A stretch of DNA of 64,000 bases from Serendipita indica DSM 11827 (lineage: Eukaryota; Basidiomycota; Agaricomycetes; Sebacinales; Serendipitaceae), in NCBI GenBank assembly GCA_910890315.1, contig CAJVGD010000022.1, positions 186,001-250,000 of the forward strand, written 5' to 3'. The position numbers and the translations under genes were made by a program. Of this stretch, positions 12,788-21,664 are shown one piece after another. Under the pieces are notes generated by a model. It was given only the letters and a program-made list of their open reading frames with translations, had not been told where the DNA came from and ran no database searches. Positions within the stretch are counted from its first letter, which is position 1, and each line of letters starts with the position of its first letter.

Positions 12788-13273
12788 TTATGAGAGATAT
12801 GCCAAAGCCGTGAGACGTCGACTCTCTTCGTCTCCGATTGCTGCAACCAAGGACTGGATCGAGGCACGCCTACGAAGCGGCGCAAAGTCCTCGGGAAGAT
12901 TTGTGATAGATTGCCGCACTTCCTCCTCTCTTGAGAGCTCTTCATCGTTTACGTAATGGCGGGCAGCCTGCTCGACATCGGGACTCTTGTCCAGATTCCC
13001 ATTCGCATTGTGGTTGATTTTCCCTGCAAGCGTCCGCTTTGCAGCAACAAGAAGGTCTCCCTTTTTCTTTGGAAAAATGGTCGACGAGGTCGGAACGTAC
13101 CACGGCGACGTAGAGTTTTCATTGCTCGGTCCTGTGGTGATTTCACGCGGGGACTCGGCCAGTTGATCGTCTTGAGCCATGCTTGCGATGACTGGACGAT
13201 GAGTTTCTGGCTTCTGGCTAGAGTTTTCGATGATTTCTGCTGACCAAGGGGCGAATGTGGACGAAGAAGACAT
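12788..13273 (-). CDS. Hypothetical 161-residue hydrophilic protein
   Basis: A single uninterrupted frame runs from ATG at 13273 to its stop at 12788. The product is polar and Ser/Glu-rich, with a basic PKKK patch near the middle and an RRRASIQS segment (a possible basophilic kinase site) near the C-terminus. It has no signal peptide or membrane segment. I do not recognise the family. Support is the length of the frame, a natural residue composition and its placement between two other genes; it could still be spurious. Confidence 0.45.
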   Translation of the reverse strand: MSSSSTFAPWSAEIIENSSQKPETHRPVIASMAQDDQLAESPREITTGPSNENSTSPWYVPTSSTIFPKKKGDLLVAAKRTLAGKINHNANGNLDKSPDVEQAARHYVNDEELSREEEVRQSITNLPEDFAPLRRRASIQSLVAAIGDEESRRLTALAYLS

Positions 13274-13525
13274 GGCGGAACGGAAACTGGTACAGATATG
13301 GCACTAGAAAAGCGTTGGAATGCTGAGCTACGTGCTGTGGCTATCGAGTTGTCACGGGAGTGCTATGCTCCGATGGACGAGGGAGGGTTCAAGGCAGAGT
13401 AACCACGCAGTCCGGCTCTTACCTTCAAGGAAAAGAGGTGATATAATAGATTATAATCAAGCAGAAATCCTGGACTTTGTTCCTTTGCTTGCCGTCCACT
13501 TGAATACTTGGACCCGACTCTCGCG

Positions 13526-14854
13526 ATGACTGCAACATACTGTTGTATTTCGGCGGTGCACAGAGTACCAGTCGAACTCTGGAGAGAAATTCTTGGATTT
13601 ACCCTTGGTCCCTTGCTCTCAAATCCAGAGCAGGACAGTCTCGCTGAGTATAAGATGCTATTTCGGTATTATTCATCCCGCCCAGGACTTTATGTTCACA
13701 AAGAACGTATCAGAGCCTCCCTTATGCTCGTCTGTAAACTCTGGAAAGATATCGTTTCGGACATGGACGACAAGATAATGCTAGTCGGTGGGCCAGACGG
13801 TTACGAGCCAGACTGGCCCCCAAAAAAAAAGAGACACGAAGCCAAATATATCCGCTATCTCGATGGGAGACCAGAGCAGTACGTATCATTCCAGTTCCCC
13901 TGGAGCGGAGCACCTTTTCGGACTGCCTCAGTTCGTGGACCAAAAACATTCAAGATAAATTCAGAGAAACCTCTCGCACCGGTCACTCTAATTGAAAGGA
14001 TGAATATCACCGTCTCCGATCCAGTAGACGGCCCATTGACGACATTCACGAGGAATGTTCGTGCGCTACATCTACAAATGTCCACCAACAGATATATAGA
14101 CATATTTCGTGTAGATATCTTGGATAATCTCACATATCTGGGTCTCTGCGATTCCGGTCATGGCCAGAGTTTCAAATCCTTCGTCCAACAAGTATGGGCT
14201 TTCCCAGCTCTACGCGCCCTCGTCCTTCAGGCAAGTGACATTCACTTGCCGGAGAATGCGATGGAGAAATGGCGTTGCCCAAACTTGACGATGTTCAAGT
14301 ACATGTTCCGACGAGTATACTTAGGGCCCGGTCCACTTTGTTTCATCAATGGTCATGCTCAAAAGTTGAACGAGCTAGAAATTCATGGGAATGGCACGGC
14401 CCACTGGCACGTGGCCGAGAACTGGAGGCGGCTTATGGCGCTCAAGTCATATGCGTTTGACTCGCTCGAATCCTTGTTGAAGGCACTCCCTTTCATGCAG
14501 TACCTTTGGTATCCAACGCCTGGGGAAATATTGCCTCTGCCGCGAAGGCGGCTGCGCGTTCGCCTCTCGGTGGGCTTACGTGACCCTCTGCCTAAAGAAT
14601 TGCTTCAACAAGGCGCACAATACAGGCAACTACTTGCTAATATGGACATCTTCCTCTCGACTACCTGGCTTCAGCTTTCAGGTGAAACATATCGACAGGT
14701 CAAACCAGAATACGCAAATTTCTTCGCCGCTGTCGAAGAGTTGGAGCTCGACATCTCCGATGGGAGGAACCAGCCGTTCAGTAGTCCTGACGCGCAGAGG
14801 CTGCACGGACAACTTGCCAAGGCGGAGGCTAATGCGAAGGCAAAAGAGTATTAG
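13526..14854 (+). CDS. F-box-like protein (442 aa)
   Basis: A single-exon frame from ATG 13526 to TAG 14852-14854. The N-terminus carries HRVPVELWREILGFTLGPLL, the F-box-like signature of this window, followed by LVCKLWKDI and an acidic patch before DWPP. The rest is a diverged leucine-rich region with FPALRALVL, CPNLTMFKY and HVAENWRRL. An upstream in-frame TTG at 13508 is not used as a start. It is the closest relative of the dead copy at 15089-15959. Predicted role: SCF adaptor, by family only. Confidence 0.8.
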   Translation: MTATYCCISAVHRVPVELWREILGFTLGPLLSNPEQDSLAEYKMLFRYYSSRPGLYVHKERIRASLMLVCKLWKDIVSDMDDKIMLVGGPDGYEPDWPPKKKRHEAKYIRYLDGRPEQYVSFQFPWSGAPFRTASVRGPKTFKINSEKPLAPVTLIERMNITVSDPVDGPLTTFTRNVRALHLQMSTNRYIDIFRVDILDNLTYLGLCDSGHGQSFKSFVQQVWAFPALRALVLQASDIHLPENAMEKWRCPNLTMFKYMFRRVYLGPGPLCFINGHAQKLNELEIHGNGTAHWHVAENWRRLMALKSYAFDSLESLLKALPFMQYLWYPTPGEILPLPRRRLRVRLSVGLRDPLPKELLQQGAQYRQLLANMDIFLSTTWLQLSGETYRQVKPEYANFFAAVEELELDISDGRNQPFSSPDAQRLHGQLAKAEANAKAKEY

Positions 14855-15088
14855 ATTCTGTTTAAAAAACCGATGACACAAAATGTCTTTGGGCTTTCTA
14901 TATAACAATTCGCTTTACTCCTATACTTTGAGCTATACTGATATCGCCAGCTAGTGTTTAGTCTCCAGCAAAAAGCCGAAACTAGTCCGCCTAATGGTAG
15001 GTTCTCTTTGTCTGTTTATATGCCAGTAGACGCCATGCCCGGTGGATAAACGCCGCACACAAAGTTGGCCCGACTCCCCACAGCAAAG

Positions 15089-15959
15089 ATGGCGACGAGT
15101 GGATGTATCTCGGCTGTCTACAGGACTCCCGCAGAGATATAGAGACTCATCTTCGAGTATACCCTTGGACCATCTCTCCCAGCGCCACTCCGTGCATTAG
15201 AATGGTCCATACCACGTGAGACTATTGACGTGGAATTTCTATGCCATCCCTGTTTCAAATCTTTGACATATCTCGCACTTGCGGTCAAGCCCTTCAACTT
15301 GCCGGCTTCACTCTGAAGCTCGTCCAGCCTCGGCAGTCTTTCCCAGTAGTCCGTGCATTACATTCTTTGCCACCTTAAACGTGTCCATACCAGACGATGC
15401 CTTCGAGGACTGGCATTGTCCACACTTGGGCATATTCAAGTATGTAGCCGGAAGGAAACCTCAGTGTGGGATAGTCGCGTTTATAAACAATAACGCCCAG
15501 AATTTGAGAGAGCTAGAGATTCACCCCAACAACCAAGCTCATAGCCATGTTGCGGAGAATTGAAGGCGACTTACAGCGCTCAGGTCATATCATTTGACTA
15601 CATTAGACTCGCTGATAGGCTCCCTCCCATATATGAAGAGTCTCTGGGAGCCCGTGCATGGTCCTGAATCGTCGCGAAGACTATGTATAAGACTCACAGC
15701 CACCCTTGAACACGCTCCAGTCGAAGACCTAATTACAAAGGCTATAGCATATAAGGATATTCTGAAGAAGCTGGATCTTGTCTTTATGTGTAGCTGGTCC
15801 TGGGTTATGGCCAACATGAAGGATGAATCCAAGAAAAGAAAGGTGGCAGATTTCTTCTCTGTGGCCGAAACGCTGGGCTTTGGTGTATTCGACTGGGACG
15901 AGAGGTCAATACTTACCCCCGAGGCGCAGCGGCTGCGAGAACTAGTTGTCACAATATGA
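15089..15959 (+). pseudogene. Dead F-box-like gene copy
   Basis: ATG 15089 starts MATSGCISAVYRTPAEI, the same N-terminus as the gene at 13526, but the Trp codon of the ELWR motif is TAG here. The copy then lacks the central part of the paralog, resumes with DWHCPHLGIFKYVAG and HVAEN, meets TGA exactly where the paralog has Trp (HVAENW), and continues in the same frame to a natural stop at 15957-15959. So it has two stops, each one transition away from TGG, plus a large internal deletion and a frame change near 15279. It is a decayed tandem duplicate. Confidence 0.8.
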
Positions 15960-16310
15960 GCCCGCAATGGCACAGGAGGAAACTGCTCCAGGCGGGTCCG
16001 AAAGGCATGCGGTGCTCCGAGAATGTATTGAACAGATCGAAAAGAATGACTCATGACCTGTCAAGACGCACCCCTTCTTCGCGTGCTAGCTCCCGTATCG
16101 CCTAATCTCTGGTTAAAATTGGCTCTAAGCGATGTAAGAAGACATCATTACAGTGGCGAATCTATCTATAGCACGGGTTATATTTCCTTGCAACGAGGAA
16201 GGAAGCCCAGAAGGGACACCAAACGATGTTTCAAGAGAATAAAGTAATTCATTCGCAGGATATATATCTCAACATGTGAATATTCGTACGGGTAGATGTA
16301 CGGGTCGCTT
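15960..16310. other. Intergenic stretch
   Basis: A convergent 3' region between the dead F-box copy (+) and the GPI-type gene (-). I see no gene or repeat. Confidence 0.5.
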
Positions 16311-17193
16311 TCAAACCGCTATGCCAAGGAGAATAGCCATTGTAAGAGCTCCAGCCATGCCAAGGAACGACGTGGTCGGGCTTCTCAGATTTTGGGTGCC
16401 ACTCAGGCTTCCAGTGATCTCGCTTGAGGTTTGTGCAACGATTTGAGGTGTGGAGCTAGACAGTGTGAGGCCAAGAAGATTGCTCGTCGTGCGCGCGGTC
16501 GTTGAGGCCCCGGCAATTGTATTTAGTCCACTAGATGTTACTGCGCTGCTGCTGCTAACTATAACAGATGTTGGGACCACGGATGAAATGACCGATGAAT
16601 CATTGGGTGAATCGCTGGGTGAACCACCATAGGAACTACTTATTGGAGGCGGAGGGGCCTGTCCGACAGTGACACCGTTGCACTGCGCTGCGCCAGTAGC
16701 AGCATCAAGCGAGCATGTTTGGCCTGGTGGGCAGCAAAAATCGTAGTTGGCACACTCAACGGTACCGGGATTCGCGCAACCAATCGGAGGACCTAGGCAT
16801 GTGACAAAGCAGATTGTCAACAACGTGGTAGATTAAACTCGAGATATGCGAGTAAGCGCAAACGTACCGCTACATATGCGACCAGTGGGACAACATGCAG
16901 GGGTATTACCATCAGGATCACAGTAGTACCCCACAGGACAGCAGCCGCTTAGACTGTAGACTCTAAGATGATATAAAGAGCGGAGACTGAGTAGCTTACC
17001 AGCATTGTCCACTGCAGCACCCGCCGCTACTGCATGAGTGAAGGCCCCCGCACGTAGTCTGCCGCTCGCGCAGCACCCCGGACTCGTGAAACTCAGAAGC
17101 AAGAGCCATTTTTCGTCCAAGAAGTGTTGACGGAATACGGACGAGCGAGGCTTGCGCCAGCGTACAAACAATGAGAACGACAAGGACGCGCAT
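16311..17193 (-). CDS. Secreted Cys-rich protein with probable GPI anchor (copy A)
   Basis: Exons 17000-17193, 16868-16953 and 16311-16792 join in phase into 253 residues; the introns are 46 and 75 nt. It starts with a signal peptide (MRVLVVLIVCTLAQAS). A Cys-dense module follows, with CC pairs in the order GGCC, SGCCPVGYYC, ACCPTGRIC and DFCCPPGQTC, then a Ser/Thr-rich stalk and a hydrophobic C-terminal tail ending GALTMAILLGIAV, as in GPI-anchored wall or plasma-membrane proteins. The paralog at 27970-28674 has the same three-exon plan with an 86-nt middle exon. The CC spacing recalls granulin-like folds, but I cannot assign a family. It looks intact. Confidence 0.8.
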
Positions 17194-17848
17194 GTTGTCT
17201 GGGTGGGAAGAAGTTTGAACTACGAGTTGCGCGTACTATATAGTTCGGAGACCAAATCGATAGACGCCGAGATCGGACGACGCTATACCGTCCGCCAACA
17301 GGGGTGCAAAAGGAACCATGGCCAGTTTCTTGAAGCTGGGTTGCTCTCGGCAAAAATGCAGAGTATAGTTAATTTTGATCTCATTATTCCATCTACATCT
17401 GAAATTATCAGAATTCTCCAGCAAGTCTTGGTAGCCTATGCCAAAAATATCAGATGCCCAGCGACACCGTCTTCCCATGGCATTCCCATCTTCCTCTGCC
17501 ATTGCCCTCTTCTCCTGCCAGTTACTATCCCAACAACGACGAGGTGGGTGACACTAGGCTCATTCTCACCCGAGGAAATTGAGTCGTAAATCAAAATCAG
17601 TCATCTCAGCCCGAAATTTATCTCGCGACATGTCACAAGTGCAGGCGTGTCGATACGGTCTATCGGGCTCACTCCACTGGACATCTGGCCAACCATCAAG
17701 TCGAAGAAGTGTCGTAACACGCTTTCGCAATGGTATTATATGCATAATTGACGTCGAGTAGACTATTTCGCATAATGGACAAGCTGTTTCGTATTCTGCT
17801 TTGTATGATAGGGTGACGTGTGGTCACTTCTCTTGAAGCAGACCTGAA
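17194..17848. other. Divergent promoter region
   Basis: This lies between the minus-strand Cys-rich gene and the plus-strand F-box gene at 17849. The short open frames in it show no recognisable content. Confidence 0.5.
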
Positions 17849-19159
17849 ATGCCCATCGACATCACCGCTGCTTCAAGGATTCCCGTGGAAATATGGGATC
17901 ATATCATGGGTTTCTGTCTGGGTCTGCCGCTGGCAGAGGCAGACCAGCCGTCTCTGCGCGCCTATCGTTTGCTATTCTCTTCAGAGAGCGAGCTTCTAAT
18001 GCGTTACATGAGCAAGGAGCGGATAAGGAGTCGCCTGAGGCTCGTCTGTCAAACTTGGAAAGCTCTGGCGGACAAGATGGGCGATAAAATTGTCGTTAGT
18101 CACCTCGACGAATACGATTGGCCACCGTTTCGATCAAGACAGTCAGCTATGGTGATATACTACTCCCGCTTCACTCGACATAAGCCTAACGATCCTGCCT
18201 GTGCGTACCGGGAACGGCTAGGCGTGGAATATCACTCCGGTGATGCCCCAATGATCGTGAACGTGACGGCACCGCTGGCACCAGTTACGATGTTGGGTAT
18301 CTCGACACTTCAAATGCCTCCTTTTGACGTCGACATGGAGGCGGCTATTCGTGTTCTTAACTGGGGCCCATTTGCCGACATTAACACGCTGCTACATCCA
18401 ACTTTCAGAAACCTGAAAGTTCTCAGGCTGTGGACCTACTACCCTTTCCAACCGGTGAACTCTGCCCAGGAGCTCACGCTACCACAGTTACGCTGTCTGT
18501 TCCTCTACGCAAGCGTAGATGCAACGGCCCACAGCACAGAGTCTTCGTGTCTTGCCCCTTGGACATTTCCTCTATTGAAAATGTTCGAGTTTGGGACATT
18601 CAACTGGGGTTCAATGCCGGCTGACGACCTGGTCGCCTTTGTCAACAAGCATTCACAGTCGCTGGAAGAGCTTGCCGTTGTAGGACCAGCCTCAATTCCG
18701 TTTATAGATTCTGCAGACTGGTCGCGATTCCATCGGCTCAAGACGATTCGGATGCCAAACCTTGGTTGGCTCATCCTACTTCTCCCGCGCATGGAGCAGT
18801 TCTGGAAGTCAGACTCAGCGGACGCGTCTGGATATCCCGTTGGCCGTCTTGTCGAAGTGGAACTAACACATGTGGCCATTAGAATGGAGCGGGGGGCTGC
18901 GGCGGAATCTCTTGAGAAATACCACTGGATGCTCAAGCATGCCAAAATCGTGCTCTGCTACGAGTGGGGAGGAATCATGGACCGGATAAGCCATCCTGTT
19001 CCCATATTCCTTATCGGGGTGCGGGACTTTTTTGACTTGGTAGAAGAGTTTGGTCTTAATGTCGTCGACTCCAATGGACACTCGCTTCGTAGCAACGTAG
19101 CCATAACCGCACGAATGGATGTGGTCGATTATCTAGACGATTATAATGCATATTTGTAA
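17849..19159 (+). CDS. F-box-like protein (436 aa)
   Basis: A single-exon intact frame from ATG 17849. The F-box-like start is SRIPVEIWDHIMGFCLGLPL, followed by LRLVCQTWKALADKMGDKIV and HLDEYDWPPF. Further on it has LPQLRCLFL, FPLLKMFEF and a C-terminal VVDSNG block matching FDSDG/FDCDG of the genes at 2-919 and 1636-2954, so these three form one subgroup. Predicted SCF substrate adaptor (family inference). Confidence 0.82.
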   Translation: MPIDITAASRIPVEIWDHIMGFCLGLPLAEADQPSLRAYRLLFSSESELLMRYMSKERIRSRLRLVCQTWKALADKMGDKIVVSHLDEYDWPPFRSRQSAMVIYYSRFTRHKPNDPACAYRERLGVEYHSGDAPMIVNVTAPLAPVTMLGISTLQMPPFDVDMEAAIRVLNWGPFADINTLLHPTFRNLKVLRLWTYYPFQPVNSAQELTLPQLRCLFLYASVDATAHSTESSCLAPWTFPLLKMFEFGTFNWGSMPADDLVAFVNKHSQSLEELAVVGPASIPFIDSADWSRFHRLKTIRMPNLGWLILLLPRMEQFWKSDSADASGYPVGRLVEVELTHVAIRMERGAAAESLEKYHWMLKHAKIVLCYEWGGIMDRISHPVPIFLIGVRDFFDLVEEFGLNVVDSNGHSLRSNVAITARMDVVDYLDDYNAYL

Positions 19160-19254
19160 CACTTGTCGGATTCAATACAATTTCTCGGCTTTCCTCTTAC
19201 AATGTGGTAACAACATCCTCACGCCAGTCGCCAGATATATAAATTGCCCGGCTC

Positions 19255-20481
19255 ATGATCCAGCAGGTTGAACTGATAGAGAGAGTACCAGTTGAGCTCT
19301 GGAGGAGTATCTTTCGACTCTACCTTGGCCCGTCACTGTCGAATCCAGCGCCTCGCGGTTTACTGGAATCCCGAGTTCTATTGGCGGATGTAGTAGACGT
19401 TATCCAGGACTATAAGAGGTTGGAGATACGCAGAACACGTCTTCGCCTCGTCTGTCGCTACTGGTGCGCCGTTGCAGAAGAGATGGCCGATCGGATCAAC
19501 GCCACCGGACCCGCAGGCACTTCTTGGCCCCCAAGTTCCTCGACTCAATTACCATTGCGTACATTGTATCTGAGTGGAACTAGTTGGCGGAGTTTTATGG
19601 ATGCTCGCGGGCCTTATGATAGTCGTAAGGGGATTCGCTTCAGGCAGCCAATCACATCACGCATTATCGATATTCACGGACTTGATGTGACTATGCCCTT
19701 ACCCGCGGATATGGAGATGTTTCAGGATCCTCCACTACGAGTCCTGAACTGGACAACATCTACGCGAGACACCGCATTGTACGGTATACACCATCCAGCT
19801 TTCCGACATCTTACCTTTTTGAGACTCGGCTTACGTTATCCCTTACCATCTTCGAATGGACCCGTCTACTTACCAGACATACGCTGCCTTTTCCTCGACT
19901 TACTCGTATCAGCGCCAGTCAAGGGGGGCGACTCTCTTTCTACCTGGAGATTCCCAAAGCTCGCCATTCTTGAGATTACTGCGACCTCGAGGTATCAAGG
20001 GGACCAGCAGGGCTTTGCCCTCGAAGACGCTGCCGCCTTTATCGACGCGCATGCAGCTACATTGGAGGAGATATCAGTCAGAGGACCAGAGAGGATCTCG
20101 ATGGGAGAGAGGTGGAGGACGCTGCCCAGGTTGGCCGAATATCACTTTCATAGCATCGAGGATTTGGCGGCAGAATTACCCGACTTGGAGAGCCGTTGGG
20201 CGAAGGGACATAATAGTCTTTCTATTCTCCCCCGCATCCGTGTGGTATTCGACGATATTTTCATAGCAAAGGGCAGTATCACCACCATAGCTGCCTCCTT
20301 TCGCCAATACCCTACGACCGTCGCTCGGCTCGATGGCTCAATTGCGACGACGTGGAAGGACCTCGAGATCCGGATCGGTGAATCACTCCTCTCGAGTCGC
20401 GGCACCTTCTTTGGCCTGATGCAGCAGACCCACTTGGCGGTCTCTGACATAGAAGGCTATTCATTCCACTGCATTTCATAG
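19255..20481 (+). CDS. F-box-like protein (408 aa)
   Basis: A single-exon intact frame from ATG 19255 to TAG 20479-20481, only 95 nt after the previous F-box gene. The N-terminus is ERVPVELWRSIFRLYLGPSL, then LRLVCRYWCAVAEEMADRI and SWPPSS. The leucine-rich part contains LPDIRCLFLDL and FPKLAILEI. It is head-to-tail with its neighbour, so tandem duplication followed by divergence is likely. Confidence 0.82.
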   Translation: MIQQVELIERVPVELWRSIFRLYLGPSLSNPAPRGLLESRVLLADVVDVIQDYKRLEIRRTRLRLVCRYWCAVAEEMADRINATGPAGTSWPPSSSTQLPLRTLYLSGTSWRSFMDARGPYDSRKGIRFRQPITSRIIDIHGLDVTMPLPADMEMFQDPPLRVLNWTTSTRDTALYGIHHPAFRHLTFLRLGLRYPLPSSNGPVYLPDIRCLFLDLLVSAPVKGGDSLSTWRFPKLAILEITATSRYQGDQQGFALEDAAAFIDAHAATLEEISVRGPERISMGERWRTLPRLAEYHFHSIEDLAAELPDLESRWAKGHNSLSILPRIRVVFDDIFIAKGSITTIAASFRQYPTTVARLDGSIATTWKDLEIRIGESLLSSRGTFFGLMQQTHLAVSDIEGYSFHCIS

Positions 20482-21268
20482 GAGAAGCGCGTTCTGTACG
20501 ATTACTTATTTTCCATCGCGGGAGTAAACCTCATTTCGTCGCCACCTTAGCATGATCCTTGCTCGCAATAAACGAAGCACGCTCAGGCGATTCAAGAATT
20601 AGACCTGCAGCTCGGCTACTGGCGAACGTTCTCGAGCTGTCTTGCCTCAATGTCGTTTCCTCGACTCGAGTCGTTTCATCTTCACGAGTAGGCTCACCTT
20701 TTCGCTCTCCTTTCCAGCCGTGAGCGAGAGTGCCGCTCCAATGGCGACCTCGGTGTGACTCCAATCACTCCTTTGCGCCTTTATATGGATATACTCTATA
20801 TGGATTCCAAATTTGGAGCGAAGTTCGTGGGGGAACTCGGGTTATAGGCAGATACTTGCGCATATACATGTGTATTGCCAATGGACGTGGAGAGCCGGGA
20901 TAAGGGCCAAGATAAACGAAGACAATGCAAGTCAGATATATCGTCTAAACCGTTTCTTTTGGGTGGTAGAGAACAGTGGAGAGACGTAGAAGGAAATACT
21001 ATGCGTGCCCTTCGAGCCATGTTTCCGTCCTGGATACAGAGTTGATAAAGAGTTGTCGCGGTTGTCATACTAGCTTTGCTCCCCGCTTACACCTATGTAG
21101 TAAACGATGCCGTCAAATTGTACTAGCAGTATACCTGATGTAGATATTTTGGTCGGTCAAGATTATAGTGGTGGATTCGAACGCACCCTTTTGATGAGAC
21201 TCGTGGTTCTGGAGTACGCTCAGTTCAGAGAACTTTGTATCCGACACAGATGTCCTGCTCACTTTGAA
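20482..21268. other. Intergenic stretch
   Basis: About 0.8 kb with only short, low-quality open frames on the minus strand at 20531-21068. I found no repeat or RNA gene. Confidence 0.5.
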
Positions 21269-21463
21269 TCACTTCTTTCTCGCTCTATTCTCTTCTGCCA
21301 GCGCCTTGATAAACTTTTCCATCTGCGCAGTGACCGCAGCGTCTCCATCTCGAGCACGATACTCGCTCAAAAACGCATCTACAGTCCGTTCGACGCTCCA
21401 AGACGACGCGGGTTCGACGCTTTGCACGTCGATTCGAAGAGGCGGGTTCAGCGGTGGGTCCAT
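21269..21463 (-). CDS. Small hypothetical protein (64 aa)
   Basis: ATG at 21463 follows an in-frame TAA directly upstream, so the frame is self-contained. The product is charged and helical-looking, ending in a Lys/Arg/Glu-rich segment (MEKFIKALAEENRARKK). It reads like a real small protein rather than a chance frame, but I do not recognise it. It lies just past the 3' end of the RCC1-PHD gene, on the same strand. Confidence 0.4.
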   Translation of the reverse strand: MDPPLNPPLRIDVQSVEPASSWSVERTVDAFLSEYRARDGDAAVTAQMEKFIKALAEENRARKK

Positions 21464-21664
21464 TTAGGCTCCAAGTAAGTGGTGAACAAACAGCTGTTCT
21501 TGTACTTTGACAGAAGGAGCTCAAAGACTCGAGACGAAGCTTTATTCAAGAATGCTTTTGGGATTGGATACAGTCGCTAAATGTGTGTGTGTTTGTCGCG
21601 CCTCCTACTCCTCCACTTCTCCACGAGGCTGACCCTCGTCATTGGTTTTATCGATTAGATGGAC

